Positions 12,501-22,995 of a stretch of 64,000 nucleotides of DNA are shown one piece after another. Each line of letters opens with the position of its first letter. Within the stretch, counting starts at the first letter, position 1. The stretch is taken from positions 86,481,672-86,545,671 of the forward strand of contig OX375874.1 in assembly GCA_947359465.1 (NCBI GenBank), given 5' to 3'. Under the pieces are notes generated by a model, which saw nothing but the letters and a program-made list of their open reading frames with translations, made no database searches and had not been told where the DNA came from. This stretch comes from Metellina segmentata. Lineage: Eukaryota > Arthropoda > Arachnida > Araneae > Tetragnathidae. The position numbers were made by a program, and so were the translations under genes.

Positions 12501-13018
12501 ACAATTATATTATGATTATAACTAATTACAATTATATTATACCAGGGCTCGAAATACCCGGGTGCACAGGTGCACTGGCACATGAAAATATAATTGTGCA
12601 CCTAATTTTTTCCCACTAGGTGCGCGCAGTGCACCTTGTGCACCTAATTTAAAAACTTAGGTGCACAAGGTGCACCTGAATTAAAAAATCTATTTCGAGG
12701 ACTGTATTATGCTTATAACTAATTATAATTATAACTGCGTTTATTATACAATTTATACTATACGATGCATTATTTTTATCTTGTTTAATTTTAGGTGGAT
12801 TTGGAGGAATCGGTGGTGGTGCAGGAGCAAATGCAGGATTTGGTGGAATGAGAGCTGGTGGCAATTTTGGTCTTGGTGGTGGAGCTGGTTTCGGAGGTTT
12901 GGGGTCAGGGCTGACTGGTGGACAGGGAGGTTTCGGAAGAGGAGGATTAGGAGGTAGTTCCTTTGGAACATTTCCTCGAGGTGGAGCTGGAGTAAGGAGC
13001 GGCAAAAGTGGATATTAA
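6587..13018 (+). CDS. Gene A: glycine-rich R&R cuticular protein, 4 exons, 255 aa
   Basis: Secreted structural cuticle protein expected to bind chitin through its R&R domain. Exons: 6587-6601, 7893-8096, 9906-10230 and 12795-13018, with splice phases 0, 0 and 1, summing to 768 nt. Exon 1 (MSLFK) plus exon 2 give a signal peptide, MSLFKILILTVALVGFCYA. GYGPGGSG[VA]FGGGVGG repeats follow. Exon 3 (residues about 74-181) is the R&R domain: SEQGDASGNVRGTYGYQD, then GLYRIVEYTAGPAGYQA and TNEPGT. Exon 4 is Gly/Ala/Phe/Leu-rich and ends GKSGY then TAA. This start was chosen because ATG-AAG|gtaaga joins in frame to exon 2 and has a TATA box upstream; no ATG precedes the hydrophobic core within exon 2. 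Gene A is the most divergent family member, with few GGMG repeats. A Helitron sits in intron 1, a MITE in intron 2 and hAT-like elements in intron 3. Splicing is inferred from the sequence alone. Confidence 0.9.
6809..7460 (+). mobile_element. Non-autonomous Helitron, family 1, copy 1 (gene A intron 1)
   Basis: The 5' end is TCTATATATATAATTCTC and the 3' end a GC-rich GGGGGCAGGCCCCC stem followed by CTAG. The copy lies between a host A and T, as expected for Helitrons. At 652 bp it has no Rep/helicase coding capacity. Close relatives lie at 52859-53505, 57338-57980 and, interrupted, 16734-17097. Confidence 0.85.
7714..7826 (+). promoter_or_regulatory. Possible second promoter or dead first exon inside gene A intron 1
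   Basis: A TATA-like TTATATATAG at 7714-7723 is followed by TCAGT at 7739-7743, the spacing seen at the family's promoters. About 60 bp further on, AACATATTCTAACATTG|gtaaga looks like a first exon and donor. The expected ATG reads ATA, and exon 2 has no in-frame ATG, so a transcript from here would lack a normal start. It may be a relic from duplication of the 5' end, or chance. Confidence 0.35.
8097..9624 (+). other. Gene A intron 2, first part; no feature seen
   Basis: AT-rich intron sequence after the GTG|gtgagt donor at 8097. No open frame or RNA gene is recognised in it. The intron ends at the CAATAG acceptor (9905). Confidence 0.6.
9625..9871 (+). mobile_element. 247-bp MITE with CGCACCCCGGCAAGAAA termini (gene A intron 2)
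   Basis: Inverted ends: CGCACCCCGGCAAGAAAAG at the left and CTTTTCTTGCCGGGGTGCG at the right, a perfect 19-bp terminal repeat flanked by AT-rich ATAT. A second copy at 44492-46449 matches it throughout but is split by another transposon. It is non-coding and ends 34 bp before gene A exon 3. Confidence 0.9.
10409..11186. mobile_element. 778-bp element with 8-bp target duplication (hAT-like remnant)
   Basis: Termini are TAAGGCAACTTTTTGCA at the left and TGCAAGAGTTGCCCTA at the right, which are inverted repeats of each other with a few mismatches. A perfect 8-bp direct repeat ATAATAAC flanks the element (10401-10408 and 11187-11194). The interior has + strand fragments such as VERKDFTLLLFDTAHYM, which resemble text I associate with hAT-like transposases, interrupted by stops. 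The 8-bp duplication supports a hAT-like origin, but the ends do not start with the usual CAG. Confidence 0.75.
12170..12540. repeat. Imperfect AT satellite (TAATTATAATTATAT type)
   Basis: Low-complexity array of TAATTATAATTATATTATAATTA-like words in gene A intron 3 (quoted unit: TAATTATAATTATAT). It ends where a small hAT-type MITE has inserted. Confidence 0.8.
12543..12704. mobile_element. 162-bp hAT-type MITE with 8-bp target duplication
   Basis: Left end CAGGGCTCGAAATA and right end TATTTCGAGGACTG are imperfect inverted repeats beginning with the hAT-typical CAG. Flanking direct repeats are TATTATAC (12535-12542) and TATTATGC (12705-12712), 7 of 8 matching. The interior is rich in palindromic AGGTGCAC/GTGCACCT words and can fold on itself. 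Related sequence occurs at about 58464-58955. Confidence 0.8.
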
Positions 13019-13178
13019 GATAAAAGCCAAGATGTTGTTCATAATAGTTTGAACCAAAAAATGTTACAAAACTATAACAAAATTTTTGAAACCTAAAAAA
13101 AAATTGCATTAACACAATTTTTTCTGCAAGAACTGAAAATGAATGTAACGCATACACTTTTATGATTTGTATTATGTA

Positions 13179-13844
13179 CAAAGGGCGTTCCATAAAAACT
13201 GAGAGTAAAATCATAAAAAATCAAGAAATATATTTACAGAAAAAAATACATAATTCTCTTTTAAAATACTTTCCCTCAGATGATATGCAACGGTCTCATC
13301 GTTTAACCCACTTTTCAAAACAAGTAGGGAAGCCTTTTTTTGGAATCTGCTTCAAAGAACTCTGCACTGCTGAAATAACTTCAGAATCTGTATGAAATTT
13401 TCTACCTAGTAGCTTCTCCTTCATCGTCGGAAACAGCCAGAAATCGCATGGTACGAGATCTGGACTGTAAGGGGGATGTGGCCTGATTTTAGTATTGCAT
13501 GTACTAAGAAATTGCTGAACAGAAGTAGCGACATGCGGGCGAGCATTATAGTGATGTTATGTCCAATTCCCTTCCAGTTCATCTCGCGTTCTTGATATGT
13601 TTGTCGCAAAATTTTCAAAACTGAAATAGAATGTTCACCATTTACAGTAGTTTCTGTAGGGCAAATAAAAACAGTTCTTTAAAAAAGCACGAAACTAGGA
13701 AAATTAAATCGTATGCTTCGTTTAGAATATTCATATTTGTACAGTTAACAGTTTGAAAAAAATCGCCTGCACTTTTATTTTTTAGTTTCGCGGTGTTGCC
13801 ACTACGTAAAAAATTCACTCAGAGTTTTTATGGAACGCCCTTTG
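13179..13844 (-). mobile_element. Mariner-like element, degenerate, in the gene A 3' region
   Basis: Termini CAAAGGGCGTTCCATAAAAA and TTTTTATGGAACGCCCTTTG are perfect inverted repeats flanked by TA (13177-13178, 13845-13846). The minus strand carries fragments of a mariner transposase C-terminal region, including FPTCFEKWVKR and SSEGKYF, with frameshifts. It starts 161 bp after the gene A stop codon, so it may lie inside the 3' UTR. Confidence 0.85.
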
Positions 13845-14007
13845 TATAATCAAAGTTGACATCTTTTGTCAAAGTTTTCGAACCCCATGCATAATTTTTC
13901 AATTTTTTAAAAGTTTCTCGATTTGTATTACAATTTCTAATGAACTAACCTTCATAATACTTTTATATGCCTAACCATTTCCAATATAGTTTTCTCTAAA
14001 GATCCGT

Positions 14008-14013
14008 AATAAA
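14008..14013 (+). promoter_or_regulatory. Candidate polyadenylation signal AATAAA for gene A
   Basis: AATAAA about 1 kb after the gene A stop. The distance includes the 666-bp mariner-like insertion, so the original 3' UTR would have been about 320 nt. Another AATAAA lies near 14289. Confidence 0.35.
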
Positions 14014-14454
14014 GTATAAATTTAGGTTTTGTAACATACTGTATACGCGTGATGAACAAATGTTTAATGTTATAAATAGTATACAAGTGACATCTGAAGT
14101 TTCCTTTTTATTATATTTCAATGGCTACATTTAGAAGTTTTGTGTGATGGAAAATACTTTAAGGTGTGTGTTTTATTTGAATATGAAAACAAAGCTTCTT
14201 TGTTTTCCTGAAATTACTTGTGCTTAGAAAATATAATTTGAGAGGGATTTGTGCTAAGAGTAAAGTTATGTAACGTGTTTAAACACATAATAAAAATGTT
14301 AATCAATGTGACATGGTTTGTATGTGTTGAAATTCTTTTGCAAATTCACAGAATTGAACAGATTTAAAGACGCATAGCATTGTAAAGCGATGATTATGAC
14401 GTATTCATATCACTTTATTTTTTAATTAACAACTTGATAAACAAAATTACTTTT

Positions 14455-14735
14455 TAAGTGGTAGTAGGCAAGTAGCTAACACGCTGGATAAACACTACGG
14501 GCTATTGGTGACGGTCAGAGGTCAATCCCGAAGCGATTCTAGACCAACTCCATGTAACTTTGAACAACGGTCAGGTGACTAGACAATTTAAGGTGGCACC
14601 CTAAAAAACCAAAACTCCACGACAAATCAACTTTAGGACATTTGAGGACACGATAGGTTTAACCTTCACCATCGCAGTGTACAGGATGATCTTTGGTTGG
14701 ATTCAAACTTTCAACCCACCGATTGCTATTTAAGT
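14455..14735 (+). repeat. Possible tRNA-derived SINE
   Basis: TAGCTAACACGCTGG could be an A-box region and GAGGTCAATCCCG a B-box region. A GC-richer body follows and ends next to a TA microsatellite. No second full copy in the window proves the boundaries. Confidence 0.4.
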
Positions 14736-14751
14736 GATAGTGTTCAAAACC

Positions 14752-14853
<102 letters not shown>

Positions 14854-15768
14854 TATATTAAATATTTTTAATTCGCAATGCATTCCACAGTTAATTACTT
14901 TTCCCTTATGTAATTAAATTCCATCCTATTCAACAGTCAAAACTGGATAATTTGAAGATGCCCTTGAAATATGTGGAATACTCCGTGAATGAAACACACA
15001 CAGTTCTTACCTAATCATTTGGTCTGTAACTAAAACATTTTAAAGACAAATTTAAGCGACCATACACGAATATTTTTTGTTGAAGCAGAAATTGTCTAGA
15101 TTGCAAATGGTAATTTTCGTCTCTTCATTGCATGCCTAAATCTTGAGAACAAAGTCCTATTGTTTCTCCCATGAACTATAATTTGTAAGAAATGGTTGAC
15201 CACAAAGTCAGACTATAAAGTGGATTTTGCTTTATGGTAATGTCAATGAGAATTTTATTTTTTTTAAATTGAATTAATCGATTTATTTTGTGAGAACAAA
15301 TTGACCTTCTCTTAGCATTTCCACAGGTATCAAAAATTACTATGCACACAAATATAGTTCAGTTGTGAATAATGTTGATCTTGGAGAAGAACAGCTTATT
15401 TTTCTTTCTTTATGAAATTTAATATTCGTAAAAACTGCTTAAGTAGTATCCTATCAAAAATATTGATTTTTGTAGCAGTAATTGTACGGCTTTTAACAAT
15501 GTGCTCATAAGTTTTCATAGCCGTGGTAACATTATTTTACTAGTTATTAAAGTTTTTCCATCGAATATCAGGAGTACATTTTTAAGCAAAAAATCCTTTT
15601 CTCGGCCTTCTGTTTAACATGACCACAATGTACACTGCTGGCCACCCAAATTGTAACACCAAGAAAGACAAGAGATATCACAACAAAATTTATTTTGTAG
15701 ATAACATGTTGACCAAGTATCGAATGACTAAATTTATAGACTTCTGTGAAGTGTGGTTCCTGCCAAAA

Positions 15769-16139
15769 TCAGTAGCCAGAGTAGCCGCCATTGTTGGAGA
15801 TCACCGCTGCCACACGCCTCGGCATTGATTCAAAGAGACTTTGGATGTGTTCTTGGGGTACAGCAGACCAAGCAGCTTCCACACGTTGCCAAATTTGATC
15901 TGGTGTGGCAGCTGGGGATGTAATCTGGGTCAATCGTTGAGCAACCATGGACCACATGTTTTCTATCGACGAAAGATCCGGAGAGCGAGCTGGCCAGGGA
16001 AGCAATTCAATCTGGCGATTGACGAAGAACCCTTGGACAATGCGTGCCACGTGTGATCGCGCATTATCCTGTTGAAATATGGCTGTGGGCAATCCCTGAA
16101 GGTAAGGAAGGACAACTGGCTCCAACACCTCGGAGACAA
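15769..16139 (-). pseudogene. Tc1-like transposase, C-terminal fragment
   Basis: Minus-strand reading shows QQDNARSHVARIVQGFF (second catalytic Asp), LLPWPARSPDLSSIENMW (third acidic residue, Glu, of DD34E), then AATPDQIWQRVEAAW and the terminal MPRRVAAVISNNGGYSGY before the stop. The open frame continues to 16296, but its first about 50 codons are piggyBac terminal sequence read by chance. The gene is therefore truncated and chimeric. Confidence 0.85.
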
Positions 16140-16733
16140 CCCTCTGCATACGAAAGCGCCCGAAAGTGCCCGAGAATCTATTTCCTTTCGTTACGGGGGA
16201 CAAGGAAAAAGAATGTTGTCGGATTCCCAACAAGACGCCTGAATCCACCAAGCGTTTCTTTCCCCTTCTTCTCCAGGCCTTCAAGGAAGAGGGCATGTTT
16301 TGCGGTCACTGTTGATCACATCTAGCTGCGGGATACCGATACTCAATGGTGCCAATTTTTAGACTGGTGTCATCCAAATTGAAAATGGAAGATAGTGAAT
16401 TTTAGTTTTAAAACGAAGGATAAACGTTGACGAATTTCTTAATTTGCAAATTTGCTTCGGCTATAACTTTTAAATACTTACGCTAAAAGCACGTGGTTAT
16501 TTTAAATTTGACATTAAGATCAGCCTCCCCACTAGTGAAATTTAATTTCTGTGAACGGGAAATAGTATCATCACAAGGATTACTGGTTTTGAAATGTCAC
16601 AATTATTATTTTTTTTTTATGAAATGCTTTTTTTTTGTGGTTAGTAAATTTGCTCTTAAGTTCAGCCAAACAAGTTTTTGGATGAGACAAATTTTAACGA
16701 ACTGAATTTTTCCTTGGTTGACATAATTCTCTC

Positions 16734-17097
16734 TCTATATATATAATTCTCTTACGTGGCACGCGCCGATCAGCCGGTATAGCGAATACAGGTCCGGGCA
16801 TGAATGTTTGTAATCGTATGGGGTAGAGGCGGCTGGTGCACCTTAAATCTGTCGTGGCCGAAAATCCTCACGTTGGGTTGGTGTGGAAGTTTGGAGAGTG
16901 GGGTGCCAGCTCAGGTGTTGCTTCGTCATCTGACCGTGGTTAAAAATCGCGAGGTGTTGTCCTCGGATCTTTCCCTGAAGGGATTGATCCCGGACCGTCG
17001 TCAATAGCCCGTTGCCCAAATTTATGTTTGAAAAATATTTTTTTTGGAATATCATATTTTGTAAACAAACCTTTCTGTTAGGACACGTATCTTCATA
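16734..17097 (+). mobile_element. Helitron family 1, copy 4, 3'-truncated and carrying a SINE
   Basis: It begins TCTATATATATAATTCTC then TTACGTGGCACGC, as in the other family 1 copies. After about 30 bp it is interrupted by a SINE (about 16765-17010). Helitron sequence then resumes with TTTGAAAAATATTTTTTTTG and GTTAGGACACGTATCTTCAT. The GC-rich 3' stem and CTAG are missing. Confidence 0.75.
16765..17010 (+). repeat. SINE family S1 copy (nested)
   Basis: Shares long stretches with 33365-33710 and, reversed, 39515-39832: GTAGAGGCGGCTGG, TTTGGAGAGTGGGGTGCCAG, CGTCATCTGACCGTGG and GATCCCGGACCGTCGTCAA. The tRNA-like head is short or missing here. Confidence 0.7.
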
Positions 17098-17557
17098 GAA
17101 CATCAGCCAATTATAATATTGCTCCATCCTGATTGTCGTGTCTTTTAAGAATAATCGTATAATTGACAAATAGCGCTAGTTAACAAAAACTGTCATGTTT
17201 GAGCGTGGTATTTTTTTAATACTTTGGCTAAAATACTTTTTGATCTGACTTCGTAAATTTGATATCAATTAACATATTTTACGCAAGGAAACTCGTAGTT
17301 CGGCCAATTATTTTTTGCTTACAAAGTTTTGGAAACAATATTTGTAAAATATTTCGAAACCAGGGTTAAGCATATAAGTTATAGATCAGAAAGTGTTAAA
17401 CTGATTTCCACATCACCCAGGAGGTACAGTTTATTGAAGCGTTACCCCTTTGATAAGTCGCAAAGGCGGGTTCCCCAGGAGGCATATTTCCTTTGACTTG
17501 TTTTATATGATAATAAGTTGTTTTTTTTGCAATTTTATGAGTTGATTAGTGCGTTTT

Positions 17558-19273
17558 TTATAGACTCTCTTCGAAACAGCTTTTACAGAGGCATTTCTGA
17601 CAAATTTCACACTCCCATGTGCTCTCTACATATCTGTTAGAAGACGTTTTTATTTCTTTTTCACGGCACATAGAACACACTTTCTTTTACGACCATCTAT
17701 TTTTCTCCTCTTATGTATGTGTAGGGTAGAAGAAATAAATGTGTTTTTTCTTTTTTTACTCGAATATTTTTTGTCGATATCGGAAATTAACTCTAATTTA
17801 AAATCGTAAAGAGATTTGCACTTCTTAGGGACCGGCATGCTTGTAAGATTTTGCAAAATATACGCATTATTAACAGCTGTATCTAGAAGGAAGTGAAATA
17901 AATACTCCCACCACTTTTGAGGATTTTCTCGATGTAGTGTAATATTTCCTTTTTTGATCAGCTAAATCCACTCCACCCATATGCTTGTTGTACTTGATAA
18001 AAGCGACAGGGCAAACTTTATCTTTTTTAACAGAATTTTGCCTTCTTTGCACAACACCTGTTTCGTTTTTTTGAGTTTGTGGAGAGCATAAAAACACTTT
18101 TTTTGTCCATCCACGCTGTGCAAAGTAAGTTCAAATTAGTTTTACTTTGGAAAACCTTTATATTTTTTTCCTCAGAAAGTTTTAAGGCCTTGATGTTACT
18201 GGTCAAATACTTTCTGTTTACGTTCAGCGTCCCGCAAGCATAATGTCCCATTTTTACTAAATCTATAATCAAAGGAACACTGCAAAAAAACCGGTCAAAA
18301 TATATATCGTGGCCTTTATTCTTCAGAGTACTAATCAAATGAGTGACCACATCGTATCCAAGTCCTTTCGAGGACTTTGGAATGTTACCCATCTTTCCAG
18401 CATACAGTTCAAAATTTAAGACATAGCCGTATTTTGATGAACAAAGGAGCCACATTTTCAGACCTCGCTTGGCCGGTTTTAAAGGCATATATTGAACTAT
18501 GCCCACTCGGCCCTTAAATTTAATTAAGGCTTCGTCAACGCAAACTTGTCTAGGAGCATTGAGATGCTGAGAAGATTTGTTTTTCAATGTAGAATACAGA
18601 GGTTCAACCTTCTGTACGTAAGAAAACTCGGCATTCTCTCTTCCAACTTCCTTCTCTCTATCTGAAATATGAAAATAATGCAAAATTTTAAAAAATCTAT
18701 CTCTGGTCATCAGTTTTTTTATCATCATGTTACCTAATATTGGATTCGACCAATAGTCAGAAAGCCTAGGTAAATGTGTGCTACACTCATAACAAGAAAA
18801 ATTCCGAAAAATCTCCACATTTCATCAATCTTTTCGATAGGTTGCCAATGTTTGTCCTCACCTCTTTTCTTTGCACAGAAAATTGCATATTTATTTGTGT
18901 TTGCTTGAATGACTTCAAGTAATTCATCCGAAATTAGCAACTTTAAAAAATCCAATGCTGATGAATCCGTTGGCAAATTATGCACAGGTCCTGCGTGATG
19001 TATAAATTTCGTTTCCTCTATGCATTCACTTCGAACGTCCTCTGACCAGTCAACATTAAAATTAAGCATTGATTCATCAATGCTTTCACCAACATTAATT
19101 TCACATTCCCTCTTATCATCTTCTTGATATAAACTGCTATTTAAAACACAGTTTACTTTCTCAGTACTTTTAGAATCATTATCATCCGATTCAAAAAAAT
19201 CTGATTCATCAGTACCTTGAAACAAAACTGCTTCAATTTCCGCTTGGGTCAGCGATTTGGTTTTGCGAGACAT
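17558..19273 (-). pseudogene. piggyBac-family transposase pseudogene
   Basis: The ATG at 19273 (MSRKTKSLTQAEIEAVLF) is followed by an acidic N-terminal region. DDE-core motifs follow: CVDEALIKFKGR (first Asp), DIYFDRFFCS (second Asp; the usual next residue Asn is Arg) and YNKHMGGVDLADQ (third Asp). The C-terminus is a Cys-rich zinc-binding region, RKCVLC then ECEICQKCLCKSCFEE, with a stop at 17558-17560. At least four frameshifts, near 18775, 18105, 17910 and 17655, break the frame. Its full domain order shows it was a complete transposase, but this copy cannot be active. Confidence 0.9.
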
Positions 19274-19857
19274 AACACTAACGAATCAAATCCGGATTTA
19301 TGTCAAGCCCATTAATTGAAAATATTTAAGGCTAATAATATTTTCCGAAATAGGAAGAGTCTTGAAAAAGACTTTTTTAAACGAGAACAGAATTCAAAGC
19401 AAAACCTGAAAGCAGGGAGTGAAGATAAAGCTCGTCTGATCAGAGTGAAAACACAGTCCAGACTGTTGGTAGCAGCCAGCAGCTAAACGTTTCAAATGGG
19501 ACAAAGCATGAGAAAAAGTCAAGAACACAATTGCCTATACAATGGTGCACATAAAAATTCCCACGTGAATCCGTATGAACTGGTTCTGTGTCGCGGAACA
19601 TCATGCTTCGGAAAGATAAAGGACAACTTCTTGAGTAGTTTTGGACCCCCTATGGCCCATACAAAGGAGATGATCAAGTAGAGTGACATAGGTGATACGC
19701 CTCCTAGGGGAAAGCACTAATCTCGGGCACTCTCGGGCGCTCTCCGTATTCTGCTTGTCCGGGCGCTTTGGGCGCCTCTCGTAACGAAAGGTTGAATTAA
19801 TATTTCGAGGCTTCGTATGCAGAGGGTTAAAGTACCGGCAATGCGTAAACCAAATTT

Positions 19858-22167
19858 ACAATAACAATGCTATGTTTTTATGCCTTAAACAGATTATTCA
19901 GTCAAATTAGTCGAAGCATTAAATTTTAATACTTAAAATATAAATATTAATCTTTTGGAGGTATTCAATGTTAAAGCCGTTGTCCATTTCAAGGATTATC
20001 TCCACACTGAAATTATTATCTCCGTATTATTCGTAGATCAAGATTATTTGTAGTTAATCAGGAACTGTTAATTTATTGTTTGATTAAACTATTATTGCAA
20101 AGAACTTTAATCCTTCTGGTGTTTGTTTTGACAAGATATCTCGTCATTAGTAATTTGACCGAATTGTGGTGGACGAGAAATTTGGAAAAAATGTGAATCA
20201 ATGTTTACTGTTTAATTTCACGTTCAACTTAAATTTTTAAAAGTTAATAATAACTTTACCCCAAGTTAGCGATAGCATTTGAGGCTGTTGTAATAAACAC
20301 ACAGTTTTGCCCATCCCTAGAGTTAGATTAATCTTTGCTCAGTTTTACCACGCACGACAGGTAGAAGGCGATGTTCGTCAAGTTACATGATTGATATTTC
20401 CAAACATTTTCAAAAATTCACTCTTCTCAGTTTATTGTCATAATTTTTTCAACTTTTAGGAGCCCCTAAAATCACCGTAGAGACGAACATTTAAGAGTAA
20501 ATAAAAAAACTATCCATTGTAAAGACTTGAGATTCCTTAGGGTTGTATTAAGAGTTTCTTTCTATTCCTGTGAAAATATATCAAGTTTTCAATACACAAA
20601 TTTTTTGAATATTAATTTAATAATTGATGTTTCGAACCAAAAATTATTTAAAAGCTAAAACATCTCGAATATTTTGTTTAAGTAACTTAATAGCAACATG
20701 TTACAACATATCAGCACGGTAGAAATATTATTTAGGAAGATATCCATAAAAGTCTGGGAAAATGATTTAACATAAGAGCTCCAAACTTTTTGTATTCGTG
20801 AATGATATTAAACTTGGAATCTGAAGTTAATTTTAATATAGATGAAGCCCAAGCGAATGGGAATTGGAAAAAAGTGTAAAACATGTTGATGGTTCAAAAG
20901 TAATGTAGATGTTTTAAAATTACTTTCTAATAACGTTCTGCAGATCTTTATTTAAGTCCTTAATTAGAAAGTTCCAAAGATGCAGAAGTTTTTTTTTACT
21001 CCATTGCCGGTCGCTCACCTGCTTCGTTTGATTTTAATCTTTAGTTTGATTACAAAGTTTTTGACTTTAATAAAGTAGTGGTCAAGGAGATTTGATTCCA
21101 CCTTACCTTGCCTGTTCTCGGAAAAATTTCTGTTTTAGAAGTAGTGTTGGACGATGTCACAACAGCAATCACCTACTTCATTGTCCCGCGCTTATTAAGA
21201 ATGATCTCAATCAATACTTGGAAGCCAAAACTATTTGAGAGACTGTTTCTGTAGCTGCTCTTATGCTATTAACAATATTATTATTCTTTTATTGCAATTT
21301 TAGCTACAGTATTGTTTGTTAGCTTGATATTGAAAATCTAAATAAAACATTTTTCTTAGAATCGTGTATTATTATTATTAATAATTCCCCAATTGTGTAT
21401 TTATTTTCATACATAAACATTATTTTTTTAAATAAGATCAGAAACATACTTCAAGAAATTGGTGTCAGTTATTGTACCTTTATCCGATTCCTTTTTATTT
21501 GTTTCATAAGTTCACATTACAAGTAAAAGTACTTTTAGGTTAAGTTTTAGTTTTAGAACACACACAAACACAAAGTAAACCAAACTCTGTAAATATGTTC
21601 TAAATCGCTCATCTACATTTTCTTGATTCCACATTTTAAAACATAACTTTCCTTTGTTCTCATGATCTAGTTGTTTGGTGTTTAGGGTTTTATGGTGTAT
21701 GGGTCAGTTTTTTGGACAATCTAATATCCTGATACAGCAATGAAACTTTTACTGGTTGTGAACTCATTAAGCTCTATTTTTACAATTTTAAAACAAGCAG
21801 TTAACACAGTAGTCATTTTCTAAATATCTTATCTAGACTTCCAAAGTGCGACATATTAAAACACAATTTTCTTCGGGTATTCAATCAAACTTTAAAAAAA
21901 GTATTTTTCATGCACGAGAATTACAGCGTTAATTTACAAACGGTTGATAATTTTAAAAACAAAATGTCTTTAAACTTAAAATTTATAGCATGGATGGGCT
22001 TTAGGATATATAGGCATGGATGGGGCACTAACTTTATCAGCAACACATTACTGACAAGTGTGTTCTATAGCAATTGAAACAGTCACTAAGTTTCGAATCA
22101 AAGTTTACTTCCTCCTAAGAGTAGCACTGTCATTCCAAACCCACGAAGACTAAAACAGGTAGTAAAC
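19858..22167. other. AT-rich intergenic DNA, no gene seen
   Basis: No convincing open frame. Positions 20110-20170 contain a fragment of the GACGAGATATCTCGTC repeat family (ACAAGATATCTCGTCATTA). Confidence 0.55.
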
Positions 22168-22169
22168 TA

Positions 22170-22993
22170 CAGGTGTCCTAAAAGTTCCCGTACTGACGAT
22201 TCGTGAATTTATCATACAAATTCAACAAACTTTACAACAATTATTTTTATGCTAATGATGATAAGCACTTTCAACATAACGTAGGGAAAAGATTTGGACT
22301 TACATTAATTATAAAAGTTTAAAATTTCCGCCCTTTTCTTGGAGGCAAAGCTGAAGTCGTTCGCGCATATTTTTAGAAACGCTTTTCAAGATGCTGGGAG
22401 TGACTTTTTGTATTCTTTGAGTAATGGCAATTTTCAGATCTCCTATGGTTTGGTGATTACCTTCATAAACTTTGTTCTATAAATATCCCGACACAGAAAA
22501 AAGTCAAGAATGCGCAGATCATGGAACAGGTGGCCAAAGGTTTCTTGAGATGAGTCCATCGCCAAAACAAACCTGAAGCATGCCCATGGTTTCATAACTT
22601 GTATGGTATGTTGCAACGTGTTGTTAGTATCAAGAGTTCATTCACATCTAATAATGCAACAAATTGTTGAATAAGTTGATATAGCGAATCTTTACTCCGT
22701 ATTGCATCATTTGGATATTTATGCCGTCAAAATTACTTACAACTTTTATATTATTTACATTCACAGTAAGACTCAAATAGAGTAATTATTTGAATGCGCG
22801 ATAAATTCATCTTGCAATGAAGAACAAAATGACGTGGAACTTTATTATCGCACAACTTGAAAGCGAATAAAATCAAATGATAAATATTAAAGAATCAATA
22901 AAACTATAAGCAAACGATAAAATTAAATAATTAAAAAAATACGAGCAATAAATCTTCTTAAAGTTGGAGTACGGTAAGTTATAGGACACCCTG
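22170..22993 (-). mobile_element. Mariner/Tc1-type element with TA duplication, degenerate
   Basis: Left terminus CAGGTGTCCTAAAAGTTCCC and right terminus AAGTTATAGGACACCCTG are imperfect inverted repeats, flanked by TA (22168-22169 and 22994-22995). The interior resembles reverse-strand transposase sequence but is too decayed to read as a protein. An 86-codon open frame across its right end is incidental. Confidence 0.7.
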
Positions 22994-22995
22994 TA

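Larger units (their letters stand above)
16140..19826 (-). mobile_element. piggyBac-type transposon, 3.7 kb, inserted in the Tc1 relic
   Basis: The two ends match as inverted repeats. The left reads CCCTCTGCATACGAAAGCGC at 16140; the right, read inward on the minus strand, starts CCCTCTGCATACGAAGCCTC at 19826. The subterminal words GCGCCCGA[AG]AGTGCCCGAGA and CTTTCGTTACG are shared by both ends. The right flank is TTAA (19827-19830), the piggyBac target site; the left flank reads ACAA and is no longer intact. A broken piggyBac transposase lies at 17558-19273. A Helitron carrying a SINE has inserted at 16734. Confidence 0.85.
15633..19857 (-). mobile_element. Tc1-like transposon fragment split by a piggyBac element
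   Basis: The outer (3') terminus is CACTGCTGGCCACCC at 15633, next to TA (15631-15632). The minus-strand transposase C-terminus lies at 15769-16139. It is then interrupted by a piggyBac-type element (16140-19826). Beyond that, 19827-19857 resumes Tc1 coding on the minus strand as KFGLRIAGTLN, which belongs just upstream of the QRVVSEVLEP text on the other side. About 15 bp appear to be missing at the left junction. The 5' part of the Tc1 element beyond 19857 is absent. Confidence 0.8.

Noticed and set aside
12649..13214. Pro-rich and His/Leu-rich minus-strand frames opposite gene A exon 4
   Set aside because: They are antisense shadows of Gly-rich codons. The same applies to minus frames at 24156, 31361, 31542, 50616 and 61125.
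15769..16296. 175-codon minus-strand open frame as an intact transposase gene
   Set aside because: Only the part up to 16139 is Tc1; the N-terminal codons come from the piggyBac terminus, and catalytic N-terminal parts are missing.
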